A DNA stretch of 64,000 nucleotides, from NCBI RefSeq assembly GCF_000317555.1, contig NC_019745.1, positions 2,790,001-2,854,000 on the forward strand, read 5' to 3'. This DNA is from Gloeocapsa sp. PCC 7428 (lineage in GTDB: Bacteria > Cyanobacteriota > Cyanobacteriia > Cyanobacteriales > Chroococcidiopsidaceae). Position 1 is the stretch's first letter, and every line of letters begins with the position of its first letter. A program made the translations under genes and the position numbers. Shown here in pieces: positions 46,785 through 54,467 of the stretch. The notes beneath the pieces were generated by a model. That model did not search any database. It had not been told where the DNA came from and saw only the letters and a program-made list of their open reading frames with translations.

Positions 46785-47123
46785 ATGGATGACCGCGATA
46801 ACGAAGAAGCGCCAGTTTTTCAGCAAATGTCTTTAGAACAAAATCTGTTCCAACAACTCAAGTTAGACTATCGCCAAATTATCATAAATTACTTTGTCAA
46901 TAATGAAGCATCTAGGGAGAGAATTGATAAATTTATTAATAAAGTGTTTGATTATAACCTTCCTGTACCAAAAATTATAGAAATTCATATGGATTTGATT
47001 GATGAATTATCTAAGCAGTTAAAAGTCGAAGGGCGGAGTGATGATATGTTACTCGACTACCGTTTGACACTCATCGATATTTTGGCGCATTTATGCGAAA
47101 TGTATCGTTGTTCGCATCGCTAG
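46785..47123 (+). CDS. kaiA: Circadian clock protein KaiA, short form
   Basis: A 112-residue protein equal to only the C-terminal, KaiC-binding dimer domain of KaiA. Recognisable features are the four-helix pattern with LKLDYRQIIINYF near 25-37, KFINKVFDYNLPVPKIIEIH, and LLDYRLTLIDILAHLCEMYR at the end. Full-length KaiA of Synechococcus elongatus is about 284 residues with an N-terminal pseudo-receiver; Anabaena and Nodularia have short forms like this one. It should stimulate KaiC autophosphorylation but lacks the input domain. The kaiB gene starts 55 bases downstream. Confidence 0.95.
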   Translation: MDDRDNEEAPVFQQMSLEQNLFQQLKLDYRQIIINYFVNNEASRERIDKFINKVFDYNLPVPKIIEIHMDLIDELSKQLKVEGRSDDMLLDYRLTLIDILAHLCEMYRCSHR

Positions 47124-47178
47124 ATTATAGTAACGCCTGTAGGGCTTAATCATCTTACATAACTCAAACCTTGCTGTT

Positions 47179-47496
47179 ATGAACGTACTCAAAAAGACTT
47201 ATGTGTTGAAGCTGTATGTAACTGGAAATACATATCGATCGGTACAAGCAATTAAAACTCTCAAAAAAATTTTGGAAGAAGAGTTTCAAGGTATTTATGC
47301 GCTCAAAGTCATTGATGTACTGAAAAATCCGCAGTTAGCCGAAGAGGATAAAATTCTCGCAACGCCAACTCTAGCTAAAATACTACCACTACCGGTGCGT
47401 AAAATTATCGGTGATTTATCTGATAGGGAAAAAGTACTCATTGGGTTAGACTTACTATACGAAGAATTAAGAGAAGGTGAGGACGCTAGCGAGTAA
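47179..47496 (+). CDS. kaiB: Circadian clock protein KaiB
   Basis: A 105-residue clock protein that binds the KaiC ring in the evening phase, after switching from its tetramer fold to a thioredoxin-like fold, and sequesters KaiA. The conserved start [20 protein letters not shown] and [20 protein letters not shown] are diagnostic. The C-terminus keeps the acidic tail ([11 protein letters not shown]). It sits between kaiA and kaiC, with 69 bases to kaiC. Confidence 0.98.
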   Translation: MNVLKKTYVLKLYVTGNTYRSVQAIKTLKKILEEEFQGIYALKVIDVLKNPQLAEEDKILATPTLAKILPLPVRKIIGDLSDREKVLIGLDLLYEELREGEDASE

Positions 47497-47565
47497 GTCC
47501 TTTTGCTCCATAAGAAAAATTAGTTATTTACAACCTGGTTTGAGTAAGCATTACAGCAATAAAAA

Positions 47566-49128
47566 ATGGATGATATTAGTAATCAAGTTATTTTAAAAAA
47601 TACCAAATTACCAGAGGGCGTGCAAAAAATCCGCACAATGATCGAAGGATTTGATGACATTAGTCACGGCGGACTTCCATTGGCAAGAACAACGTTAGTA
47701 AGTGGTACGTCTGGCACGGGTAAAACTTTATTATCAATGCACTTTCTTTATAATGGTATCGTTTATTTTGATGAACCTGGAATTTTTGTAACTTTTGAAG
47801 AAGATCCCATTGATATTATCAAAAATGCCGGTAGTTTTGGCTGGGATTTACAACAGTTAATCAATGAAGGAAAGCTGTTTATTTTAGATGCAACACCCGA
47901 TCCTGAAGGGCAAGAGGTTGTTGGTAATTTCGATCTTTCGGCTTTAATTGAGCGCCTGCAATATGCAATTAATAAATACCGAGCTAAAAGAGTTTCTATT
48001 GATTCAATTACCGCACTCTTTCAGCAATACGAAGCGGCTTCGGTAGTCCGCCGCGAAATTTTTCGGCTAATTGCGCGCATGAAGCAAATTGGCATTACAA
48101 ACATTATTACAGCCGAGCGAACCGAAGAATATGGTGCGATCGCTCGCTTTGGCGTCGAAGAATTTGTTTCAGATAATGTGGTAGTTGTCCGCAATGTTTT
48201 AGAAGGAGAACGGCGACGACGCACAATCGAAATTTTAAAAATGCGCGGTTCATCGCACATGAAAGGCGAATATCCTTTTACGATCGCCACAGGCGGAATT
48301 AGTATTTTCCCACTAGGAGCAATGCGCTTAACGCAACGCTCGTCTAATATTCGCGTTTCTTCAGGTGTAAAGACGCTCGATGAAATGTGTGGCGGTGGTT
48401 TCTTCAAAGATTCAATTATTCTCGCAACCGGCGCAACGGGAACTGGAAAAACTCTATTAGTCAGTAAGTTTTTGCAAAATGCGTGTCTTAATGGCGATCG
48501 CGCGATCTTATTTGCCTACGAAGAATCCCGCGCGCAGCTATCGCGAAATGCTTATTCGTGGGGAATTGATTTTGAAGATTTAGAACGTCAAGGATTACTC
48601 AAAATTATTTGTGCTTATCCTGAATCCGCAGGTTTAGAAGATCACTTACAGGGTATCAAATCCGAAATTGCGCAATTCAAACCCTCGCGCATTGCCATCG
48701 ACTCACTTTCCGCGCTAGCACGTGGAGTTAGTAATAACGCGTTTCGTCAGTTCGTTATTGGTGTCACCGGATATGCAAAGCAAGAAGAAATTACCGGATT
48801 CTTTACGAACACCACCGATCAATTTATGGGTTCGCATTCGATCACTGACTCGCATATTTCGACGATTACAGACACTATTATTATGCTGCAATACGTAGAA
48901 ATTCGCGGCGAAATGTCAAGAGCAATCAACGTGTTTAAAATGCGGGGTTCTTGGCACGATAAAGGAATTCGCGAGTATACTATTAGCGCTGATGGACCTG
49001 AAATTAGTGATTCCTTCCGCAATTACGAACGCATCATCAGTGGTGCTCCTACACGTGTTAGCACCGATGAAAAAGCAGAATTATCGCGCATTGTTAAAGG
49101 TTTTCAAGATAGCGCAGGTTCTTCCTAA
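47566..49128 (+). CDS. kaiC: Circadian clock ATPase/kinase KaiC
   Basis: A 520-residue double-ATPase that forms the hexameric clock core. CI has Walker A GTSGTGKT at residues 47-54; CII has GATGTGKT near residue 289. Catalytic Glu pairs lie after the P-loops (VTFEEDP; FAYEESRA). The phosphorylation pair is Ser432-Thr433 in HISTITDTI. The A-loop region and C-terminal tail, where KaiA binds, end with RIVKGFQDSAGSS. The length is normal, so the clock core itself is complete apart from the short KaiA. A terminator follows. Confidence 0.98.
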   Translation: MDDISNQVILKNTKLPEGVQKIRTMIEGFDDISHGGLPLARTTLVSGTSGTGKTLLSMHFLYNGIVYFDEPGIFVTFEEDPIDIIKNAGSFGWDLQQLINEGKLFILDATPDPEGQEVVGNFDLSALIERLQYAINKYRAKRVSIDSITALFQQYEAASVVRREIFRLIARMKQIGITNIITAERTEEYGAIARFGVEEFVSDNVVVVRNVLEGERRRRTIEILKMRGSSHMKGEYPFTIATGGISIFPLGAMRLTQRSSNIRVSSGVKTLDEMCGGGFFKDSIILATGATGTGKTLLVSKFLQNACLNGDRAILFAYEESRAQLSRNAYSWGIDFEDLERQGLLKIICAYPESAGLEDHLQGIKSEIAQFKPSRIAIDSLSALARGVSNNAFRQFVIGVTGYAKQEEITGFFTNTTDQFMGSHSITDSHISTITDTIIMLQYVEIRGEMSRAINVFKMRGSWHDKGIREYTISADGPEISDSFRNYERIISGAPTRVSTDEKAELSRIVKGFQDSAGSS

Positions 49129-49166
49129 TGGATAGCTAATGCGGTTGAAACCGTAGTTACATAAAC

Positions 49167-49189
49167 AAAACTTGTCTTCACAAGTTTTT
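49167..49189. terminator. Bidirectional terminator between kaiC and the ABC-F gene
   Basis: Perfect arms AAAACTTGT (49167-49175) and ACAAGTTTT (49180-49188) enclose the stable loop CTTC. A-rich and T-rich flanks allow it to end both converging transcripts. Confidence 0.85.
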
Positions 49190-49191
49190 AA

Positions 49192-49246
49192 AAAGTCCAT
49201 GCAGGTGGACTTTGTATGTCTAGCCGCGAATAAATTCGCTAGGCTC
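49192..49246 (-). repeat. Dispersed hairpin repeat (AAAGTCCACC...GGACTTT family), copy 1
   Basis: The hairpin arms are AAAGTCCA (49192-49199) and TGGACTTT (49206-49213). Read on the minus strand the element begins AGCCTAGCGAATTTATTCGC and leads into ACAAAGTCCACC. The copy at 58992-59044 has the same order (AGCTTAGCGAATGAATTC, then ACAAAGTCCACG), so this is a real repeat family and not a chance hairpin. Confidence 0.7.
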
Positions 49247-49247
49247 C

Positions 49248-51167
49248 CTAATGTTCGCGTTCCGCAAGTTCTAACCAACGTTCGGTTGCAGTATCGATCG
49301 CTTGAATGAGTTGTGCTAAGCGTTGTGATAATTCTTGCATTTCGGTGAAGCTACTTGGAGAATTGTTGTAGAGAATTTTCTCAAGATCTTCCTTTTCTGC
49401 TTCCATTTGCGGAATTTGAGTTTCTAGCACTTCATACTCGCGCTTTTCTTTAAATGACAGCTTGCGTGGCTTTTCTTGTGCTATTTCTACCCTTTTGCTT
49501 CCTCTACCCTTTTGCTTCCTTTGCCCCTCTGCTTCCTCTGCTCCCTTGCTCTCCTGCTCCTCTGTTGCTTTGTAGTCTAAATAAACTGAGTAGTTACCAG
49601 GATATTGGCGTAAATTACCACCAGGTTCAAAGGCAAAAATGGTATCAACCGTGCGATCAAGAAAATAGCGATCGTGCGAAACAACAATGACACAACCGTT
49701 AAAATCTTCAAGATATTCTTCTAAAACAGCAAGCGTTTGCACGTCAAGATCGTTCGTTGGTTCATCTAAAATCAGAACATTCGGCGCACTCATTAGCACT
49801 CGCAAGAGAAATAACCGCCGCTTTTCACCACCAGAAAGTTTGTGAATTGGTGCATACTGCTGATTGGGTGGAAATAGAAATCGTTCCAACATTTGCGATG
49901 CCGTAATCACACTACCGTCAGATGTTTTGACAAGTTCCGCAACGCTTTTGAGGTATTCGATGACTCGTTGATTCTCGTTGAGAGTAACATCCTCCGAGTG
50001 CTGATCGAAATAACCAATGTGAATTGTCGAGCCAATGTCTACCGTTCCTGCGTCAGGTTGCACGCGTCCGGTAATAATATCCATCAGTGTAGACTTACCG
50101 GCTCCATTACTACCAATAATTCCAATGCGATCTTCGGGATTAAAACTATAAGTAAAGTCATTAATGATTGTCCGCTCGCTATAAAATTTACTGATATGTG
50201 TTAGCTCAATAACTTTCTTACCAATTCGACGACTGGCGGTAGAAATCTCAACTTTACCTTGCGCTTGTTTAAAATCCTGCGCTTGCATTTCCCGAATGCG
50301 GTCAATACGAGCTTTTTGCTTGGTACTACGCGCTTTTGGTCCTCTTTTTAGCCATTCGAGTTCGCGCCGCAACACTCCTACGTGTTTGCGCTGGCTACTA
50401 GCTGCGGTTTCTTCGGCTTCGGCTTTTTTCTCTAAGTAATAGGCGTAATTACCCACGTAGGCGTAGAGATCGCCGCGATCAATTTCGAGGATGCGATTGG
50501 TGACGCGATCTAAAAAGTAGCGATCGTGCGTAATGAGTAGCAACGCGCCGCGATAGCGATTTAAATAGCTTTGCAACCACTCCACAGATAATGCATCCAA
50601 GTGGTTTGTTGGTTCATCCATTAGTAACACATCAGGTTCTGACAACAGCGCCGCCGCCAGCGCAATTCGTTTGCGATAACCACCGGATAAATTGCCAATT
50701 TTGGCATCAAAGTCTTGAATACCCAGCTTTGTGAGAATGATTTTGGCATTCGTTTCGAGATCCCACGCCCCTGCTGCTTCCATTTGTTGCGACAAGTTAG
50801 AAAGGCGCGCTATTAGCTTTTCGGTATCGCCTTGCTGATGCGCAAGTTGTTCGGATAGTTCCTCATACTCGCGCACCAACGCCATTTGTTCGCCACTATC
50901 AGCAAAGACTTGTTCTAAAACGGTGTGACTTTCGTCTAACTCTGGCTGTTGGGGTAGATAAACGATTTTGGCTCCCGAATTGACCCAAATTTCCCCGCTG
51001 TCGATTGGTTCTAAGCCAGCAATCATTTTCAGTAGCGTTGATTTGCCAGAACCATTGGTGCCAATTAGCCCAACTTTATCACCTTCTTCAAGGCTAAAAC
51101 TGGCATCTTTAAAAAGTTCTTTGATACCAAAGTCTTTTTTGAGCGATCGCAGCGTAAAGATAGTCAT
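49248..51167 (-). CDS. ABC-F family ATP-binding protein (Uup/EttA-like)
   Basis: A 639-residue soluble protein with two ABC domains and no membrane segments. Domain 1 has Walker A GTNGSGKST, signature LSGGYRKRIALAAAL and Walker B LLMDEPTNHLD. Domain 2 has GSNGAGKST, LSGGEKRRLFLLRVL and LILDEPTNDLD. A basic inter-domain linker (HVGVLRRELEWLKRGPKA) and a C-terminal coiled coil (EKREYEVLETQIPQMEAEKE) match Uup, which acts on DNA transposition or ribosomes. Residues about 533-560 are a low-complexity Glu/Gly/Lys insert encoded by the dispersed purine-rich repeat (49490-49568). The gene is full length despite this. Confidence 0.92.
   Translation of the reverse strand: MTIFTLRSLKKDFGIKELFKDASFSLEEGDKVGLIGTNGSGKSTLLKMIAGLEPIDSGEIWVNSGAKIVYLPQQPELDESHTVLEQVFADSGEQMALVREYEELSEQLAHQQGDTEKLIARLSNLSQQMEAAGAWDLETNAKIILTKLGIQDFDAKIGNLSGGYRKRIALAAALLSEPDVLLMDEPTNHLDALSVEWLQSYLNRYRGALLLITHDRYFLDRVTNRILEIDRGDLYAYVGNYAYYLEKKAEAEETAASSQRKHVGVLRRELEWLKRGPKARSTKQKARIDRIREMQAQDFKQAQGKVEISTASRRIGKKVIELTHISKFYSERTIINDFTYSFNPEDRIGIIGSNGAGKSTLMDIITGRVQPDAGTVDIGSTIHIGYFDQHSEDVTLNENQRVIEYLKSVAELVKTSDGSVITASQMLERFLFPPNQQYAPIHKLSGGEKRRLFLLRVLMSAPNVLILDEPTNDLDVQTLAVLEEYLEDFNGCVIVVSHDRYFLDRTVDTIFAFEPGGNLRQYPGNYSVYLDYKATEEQESKGAEEAEGQRKQKGRGSKRVEIAQEKPRKLSFKEKREYEVLETQIPQMEAEKEDLEKILYNNSPSSFTEMQELSQRLAQLIQAIDTATERWLELAEREH
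49490..49568 (-). repeat. Purine-rich dispersed repeat in frame within the ABC-F gene
   Basis: The coding strand reads GAGCAAGGGAGCAGAGGAAG followed by CAGAGGGGCAAAGGAAGC. It matches the intergenic repeat units at 41058-41092 and near 63110-63130. The encoded residues are ESKGAEEAEGQRKQKGRGSK. The reading frame is preserved. Confidence 0.7.
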
Positions 51168-51248
51168 TGGTCACAGCTTATCCACTAGTAACCAGTCTAA
51201 CGAGTTCATGCGTAATGAATAGCAACAATTACCACCCTATAAACTACC

Positions 51249-52067
51249 TCAGTGTTTCGCAACAAACCAGTCGATCAGTTTTCGAGCAATACTTAACGGT
51301 GGTGGAAGCTTTGGCAGATTGTGTTTGTGAAACCAGCCAGCATCGACTAACTCTTGCGGTTCAATTGTAATATCACCATCTGCATAAGTCGCAGTAAATC
51401 CAATCATTAACGAATTAGGAAAAGGCCACGGTTGCGATCCAAAATAGCGAATATCTGTAATCTCAATGCCAACTTCTTCACGCACTTCCCGCACCACAGT
51501 TTCTTCTAAAGATTCTCCTGGTTCCACAAAGCCAGCGAGTATGCTATACATTCCTGGGGGAAATCGATGCGCGCGGGCTAGCAATAACTCTTCACCACGC
51601 GAGATCAGCACAATCACTGCGGGTGAGAGGCGAGGATAGTTAACTAATCCACAGCTAGGACAACGTTTAGCACGTTCGTGTGGTAGTTGTGTCATTGGCG
51701 TTGCGCAGTGTCCGCAATACAAATGAGCGCGATCCCACTCAACGATTTGAATTGCACGACCACTGAGCATAAATACGTCTTCGTCTAATGTGCCGTATAA
51801 TTCACGCAGTCCACACAAAGACATTCCATCGGGTAGGAGTGCATTTTTAGGTAATTCGGCGGAATAACACAGTTGATCGTCTAATGTTCCGAGAAATTGC
51901 GTGCGTACAGGCGTTAAGCCAATTTCTTCTAAGCTAACGAGATAAGGTACATGACTAATAGTTTCTTCCTGGCGAACTAGCAACTGATTGCCAACAAAAG
52001 CAAACCACCAAGCAGGTTCAGAAGTTTGTACAGGTGGGGCAATGCCAGGGATGAAGATACGATGCAT
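51249..52067 (-). CDS. nudC: NAD+ diphosphatase (Nudix hydrolase)
   Basis: A 272-residue enzyme that cleaves NAD(H) to NMN(H) and AMP and can remove NAD caps from RNA. It carries the four-cysteine zinc ribbon (YCGHCATPM and RCPSCGLVNYPR), then the Nudix box GFVEPGESLEETVVREVREE. The NudC-specific signature SQPWPFPNS follows at about residue 212. The N-terminal domain is family-like and the length is normal. It is divergent from the mug-type gene. Confidence 0.95.
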   Translation of the reverse strand: MHRIFIPGIAPPVQTSEPAWWFAFVGNQLLVRQEETISHVPYLVSLEEIGLTPVRTQFLGTLDDQLCYSAELPKNALLPDGMSLCGLRELYGTLDEDVFMLSGRAIQIVEWDRAHLYCGHCATPMTQLPHERAKRCPSCGLVNYPRLSPAVIVLISRGEELLLARAHRFPPGMYSILAGFVEPGESLEETVVREVREEVGIEITDIRYFGSQPWPFPNSLMIGFTATYADGDITIEPQELVDAGWFHKHNLPKLPPPLSIARKLIDWFVAKH

Positions 52068-52142
52068 TATTAGTAGAAAGCAATCGACCTTTATAATATC
52101 ACTGCGATTAAGCCGCGAAAAAAGTATCTTGATGGATAAATT

Positions 52143-52691
52143 GTGCAGCGTAAACCCACTCCAGAAGAAATTATTGCCGCAACGGGGAAGACGGTTCCAG
52201 ATATTATTGCCCCGAATTTACGTGTTTTGTTTTGTGGTATTAATCCTAGTGTTTATAGTGCCGCTGTGGGACATCACTTTGCACGTCCAGGAAATCGCTT
52301 TTGGCGATCGCTTTATAGTGCAGGTTTTACAAATCGATTACTCTCGCCTTTTGAAGATCGCGACTTGTTGCAATTTGGCTATGGTTTAACAAACATTGTC
52401 GATCGCGCAACTGCAAGAGCCGATCAATTAAAACCAGAAGAACTTGTTCAAGGTCAACAACAGTTAATCGCGAAGGTACAGCAGTATAGACCACGATGTC
52501 TAGCTATTTTGGGTATCAGTGCATATCGCACCGCGTTTAATCGTCCCAAAGCTGTCATAGGGAAACAAGATGAGTTGTTACATGGTGCGATCGCTTGGGT
52601 ATTACCTAATCCTAGTGGATTAAATGCTCATTATCAGCTTGCAGATCTTCAACGCGTGTATCGAGAATTGCTCGTTGCAATTGAGGATTGA
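52143..52691 (+). CDS. mug: G/U mismatch-specific DNA glycosylase
   Basis: A 182-residue cytosolic base-excision enzyme that removes uracil or thymine mispaired with guanine. The GTG at 52143 begins a basic N-terminus. Family motifs are LFCGINPSVYSAAVGHHFAR near residues 33-52, GNRFWRSLYSAGF, GLTNIVDRATARADQL, LAILGISAYR and the second motif NPSGLNAHY near 159. The catalytic Asn is in GINPS. The length is typical. Confidence 0.92.
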   Translation: MQRKPTPEEIIAATGKTVPDIIAPNLRVLFCGINPSVYSAAVGHHFARPGNRFWRSLYSAGFTNRLLSPFEDRDLLQFGYGLTNIVDRATARADQLKPEELVQGQQQLIAKVQQYRPRCLAILGISAYRTAFNRPKAVIGKQDELLHGAIAWVLPNPSGLNAHYQLADLQRVYRELLVAIED

Positions 52692-52741
52692 TTTCCCTCT
52701 GTTGTCCCCCAATTCTGGAGGAAGATCAAATTCACATACTA

Positions 52742-52814
52742 CGAGCATGGAGGGATTCGAACCCCCGTCCCTTAGAACCGGAATCTAATGCTCTATCCAC
52801 TGAGCTACATGCCC
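52742..52814 (-). tRNA. tRNA-Arg with anticodon CCG
   Basis: On the minus strand the gene starts GGGCATGTAGCTCAGTGGAT and folds into a full cloverleaf. The acceptor stem GGGCATG pairs with CATGCTC (one G-U), and the anticodon stem TTAGA/TCTAA holds loop TTCCGGT, so the anticodon is CCG for CGG codons. The T-arm is GGGGGTTCGAATCCCTC. The discriminator base is G and no CCA is encoded. It is 73 bases long. Confidence 0.95.
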
Positions 52815-53002
52815 TTGTCTCTCTAAAAGCATAGCATTTCTCACGCCTTGAAGTGCGATCAAATTAATTGTGTTGGGAAGCGATCGCCCTTTGGCAATTT
52901 ATTGTGAGTTTGCTGGTATAGATGGGCATCTTAAAAATAACGGTGCTACGTGGTTATCACGTATTGCTAGCAACACCAATTTACTGAATTGGAGATAAGA
53001 AG

Positions 53003-53662
53003 ATGCCAATAGGATTACCAGAATTTGTGGATAATCCCGAACCGCGCTGTCCAGTAATCTTATTATGTGATACATCAGGCTCAATGGCAGGTCAACCGAT
53101 TACTGCTTTAAATGCAGGAATTGCTGCTTTTCGAGACGACGTTTTTAGAGATGATACAGCATCTTTACGAGTCGAAGTAGCCTTTGTTACCTTTGGTCCT
53201 GCACGCTTAGTCCGAGATTTTGTAACAATCGATAACTTTATGCCGCCATTATTGCAAGCAGATGGCGTGACTCCTATGGGAGAAGCGATTGAATTCGCCT
53301 TAGATTTATTAGAACAACGTAAAGAAACATACAAAACTAACGGTATTCAATATTATCGCCCTTGGCTGTTGTTAATCACCGATGGCGCACCTACTGATAA
53401 TTGGTTTCAGGCTGCGCAACGTGTAAGACAAGGCGAGATGCAGCGGCGGCTGTCCTTTTTTGCGATCGGTGTTGAAGGTGCAGACATGAATACACTACGA
53501 CAAATTGCACCACCAGAACGCCCACCAGTAAAACTTAATGGCTTAGATTTTCAATCGATGTTCTTATGGCTTTCTACTTCGATGAAGCGCGTTTCGTGTA
53601 GCCAAGTCGGAGGATCAATGGTTTCGCTACCACCAGTTGGCTGGGGACAAATTACAACATAA
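53003..53662 (+). CDS. TerY-like von Willebrand factor A domain protein
   Basis: A 219-residue vWA protein. The metal-ion-dependent adhesion site is DTSGSMAG at residues 25-32 (DxSxS), with Thr in TPMGEAIEFAL near 91 and Asp in LLITDGAPTD near 125. The rest of the fold is complete, with no membrane segment. It is the first of three consecutive genes (vWA, PP2C, kinase) with gaps of 13 bases and an overlap. This is the arrangement known from comparative genomics as the TerY-P triad. The vWA protein may bring the phosphatase and kinase to a target. Confidence 0.88.
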   Translation: MPIGLPEFVDNPEPRCPVILLCDTSGSMAGQPITALNAGIAAFRDDVFRDDTASLRVEVAFVTFGPARLVRDFVTIDNFMPPLLQADGVTPMGEAIEFALDLLEQRKETYKTNGIQYYRPWLLLITDGAPTDNWFQAAQRVRQGEMQRRLSFFAIGVEGADMNTLRQIAPPERPPVKLNGLDFQSMFLWLSTSMKRVSCSQVGGSMVSLPPVGWGQITT

Positions 53663-53675
53663 GGCACGATGAATC

Positions 53676-54467
53676 ATGAGTTGGAAAGCAATATCTCGTT
53701 CGGCAATTGGAACGAGTCATCGCAAGCAACATTTGCCGTGTCAAGATTACGGTAGCTATCAAGTGTTCAATAAAGTTATCGTTGGTGCGGTAGCTGATGG
53801 GGGGGGTAGTGCTAAATATGCAGATATTGGTGCGAAATTAGCCGTTGATACAGTCATAGAACATTTTACTGAATTTGAAGCCTATTTGCGCAAGCGAAAA
53901 CACTTTTGGCAAAGAAATATTCCGCCAATAACTGAGAGATACGCTACCAAGATTTTCACTAAAGCGGTGAAAAAGGTTGCGGCGGTGTTGAAAGAACAAG
54001 CCATCACTAAAGGCTACTCCGTCAATGATTTGGCGTGTACTTTACTTGTCGTCATCGCTACCCCGACTTGGATTGCAGCAATGCAGATCGGTGATGGATT
54101 TATTGCAGTACGTTTCCCCGATCAACTGCAAATACTCTTTCCACCACATAAAGGCGAGTACATCAACGAAACAACATTTGTCACTTCAGCAAATGCTTTA
54201 AAAGCAATGCAGGTATGCGTCTACGAAGGAAAGCAGAAGTTTATTTGCGCTGCTACCGATGGGTTGGAACGTGTGGCAATTCGCATGAGTGATGGAACGC
54301 CGTTTGATCCGTTTTTTCAACCTTTAGAAGAGTATTTGCAAGAAACCCAAAATCCTGAAGCCGAAGACGAATACTTAAAAGATTTTCTCAGTTCAGATCG
54401 ACTCAACGCCCGCACTGACGACGATAAAACTTTGCTGTTGTGTTTATATGACAATAACTCGTGCTAG
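53676..54467 (+). CDS. PP2C-type protein phosphatase of the TerY-P triad
   Basis: A 263-residue metal-dependent serine/threonine phosphatase, shorter and more divergent than classical PP2C. It opens AIGTSHRKQHLPCQDYGSYQ and has the metal-binding core VGAVADGGGSAKYADIGAKL near residues 35-54. The later motif CAATDGLERVAIRM and the final Asp-rich stretch ARTDDDKTLLLCLY complete the metal site. It overlaps the downstream kinase gene by 20 bases. It probably reverses phosphorylation by that kinase. Confidence 0.88.
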   Translation: MSWKAISRSAIGTSHRKQHLPCQDYGSYQVFNKVIVGAVADGGGSAKYADIGAKLAVDTVIEHFTEFEAYLRKRKHFWQRNIPPITERYATKIFTKAVKKVAAVLKEQAITKGYSVNDLACTLLVVIATPTWIAAMQIGDGFIAVRFPDQLQILFPPHKGEYINETTFVTSANALKAMQVCVYEGKQKFICAATDGLERVAIRMSDGTPFDPFFQPLEEYLQETQNPEAEDEYLKDFLSSDRLNARTDDDKTLLLCLYDNNSC

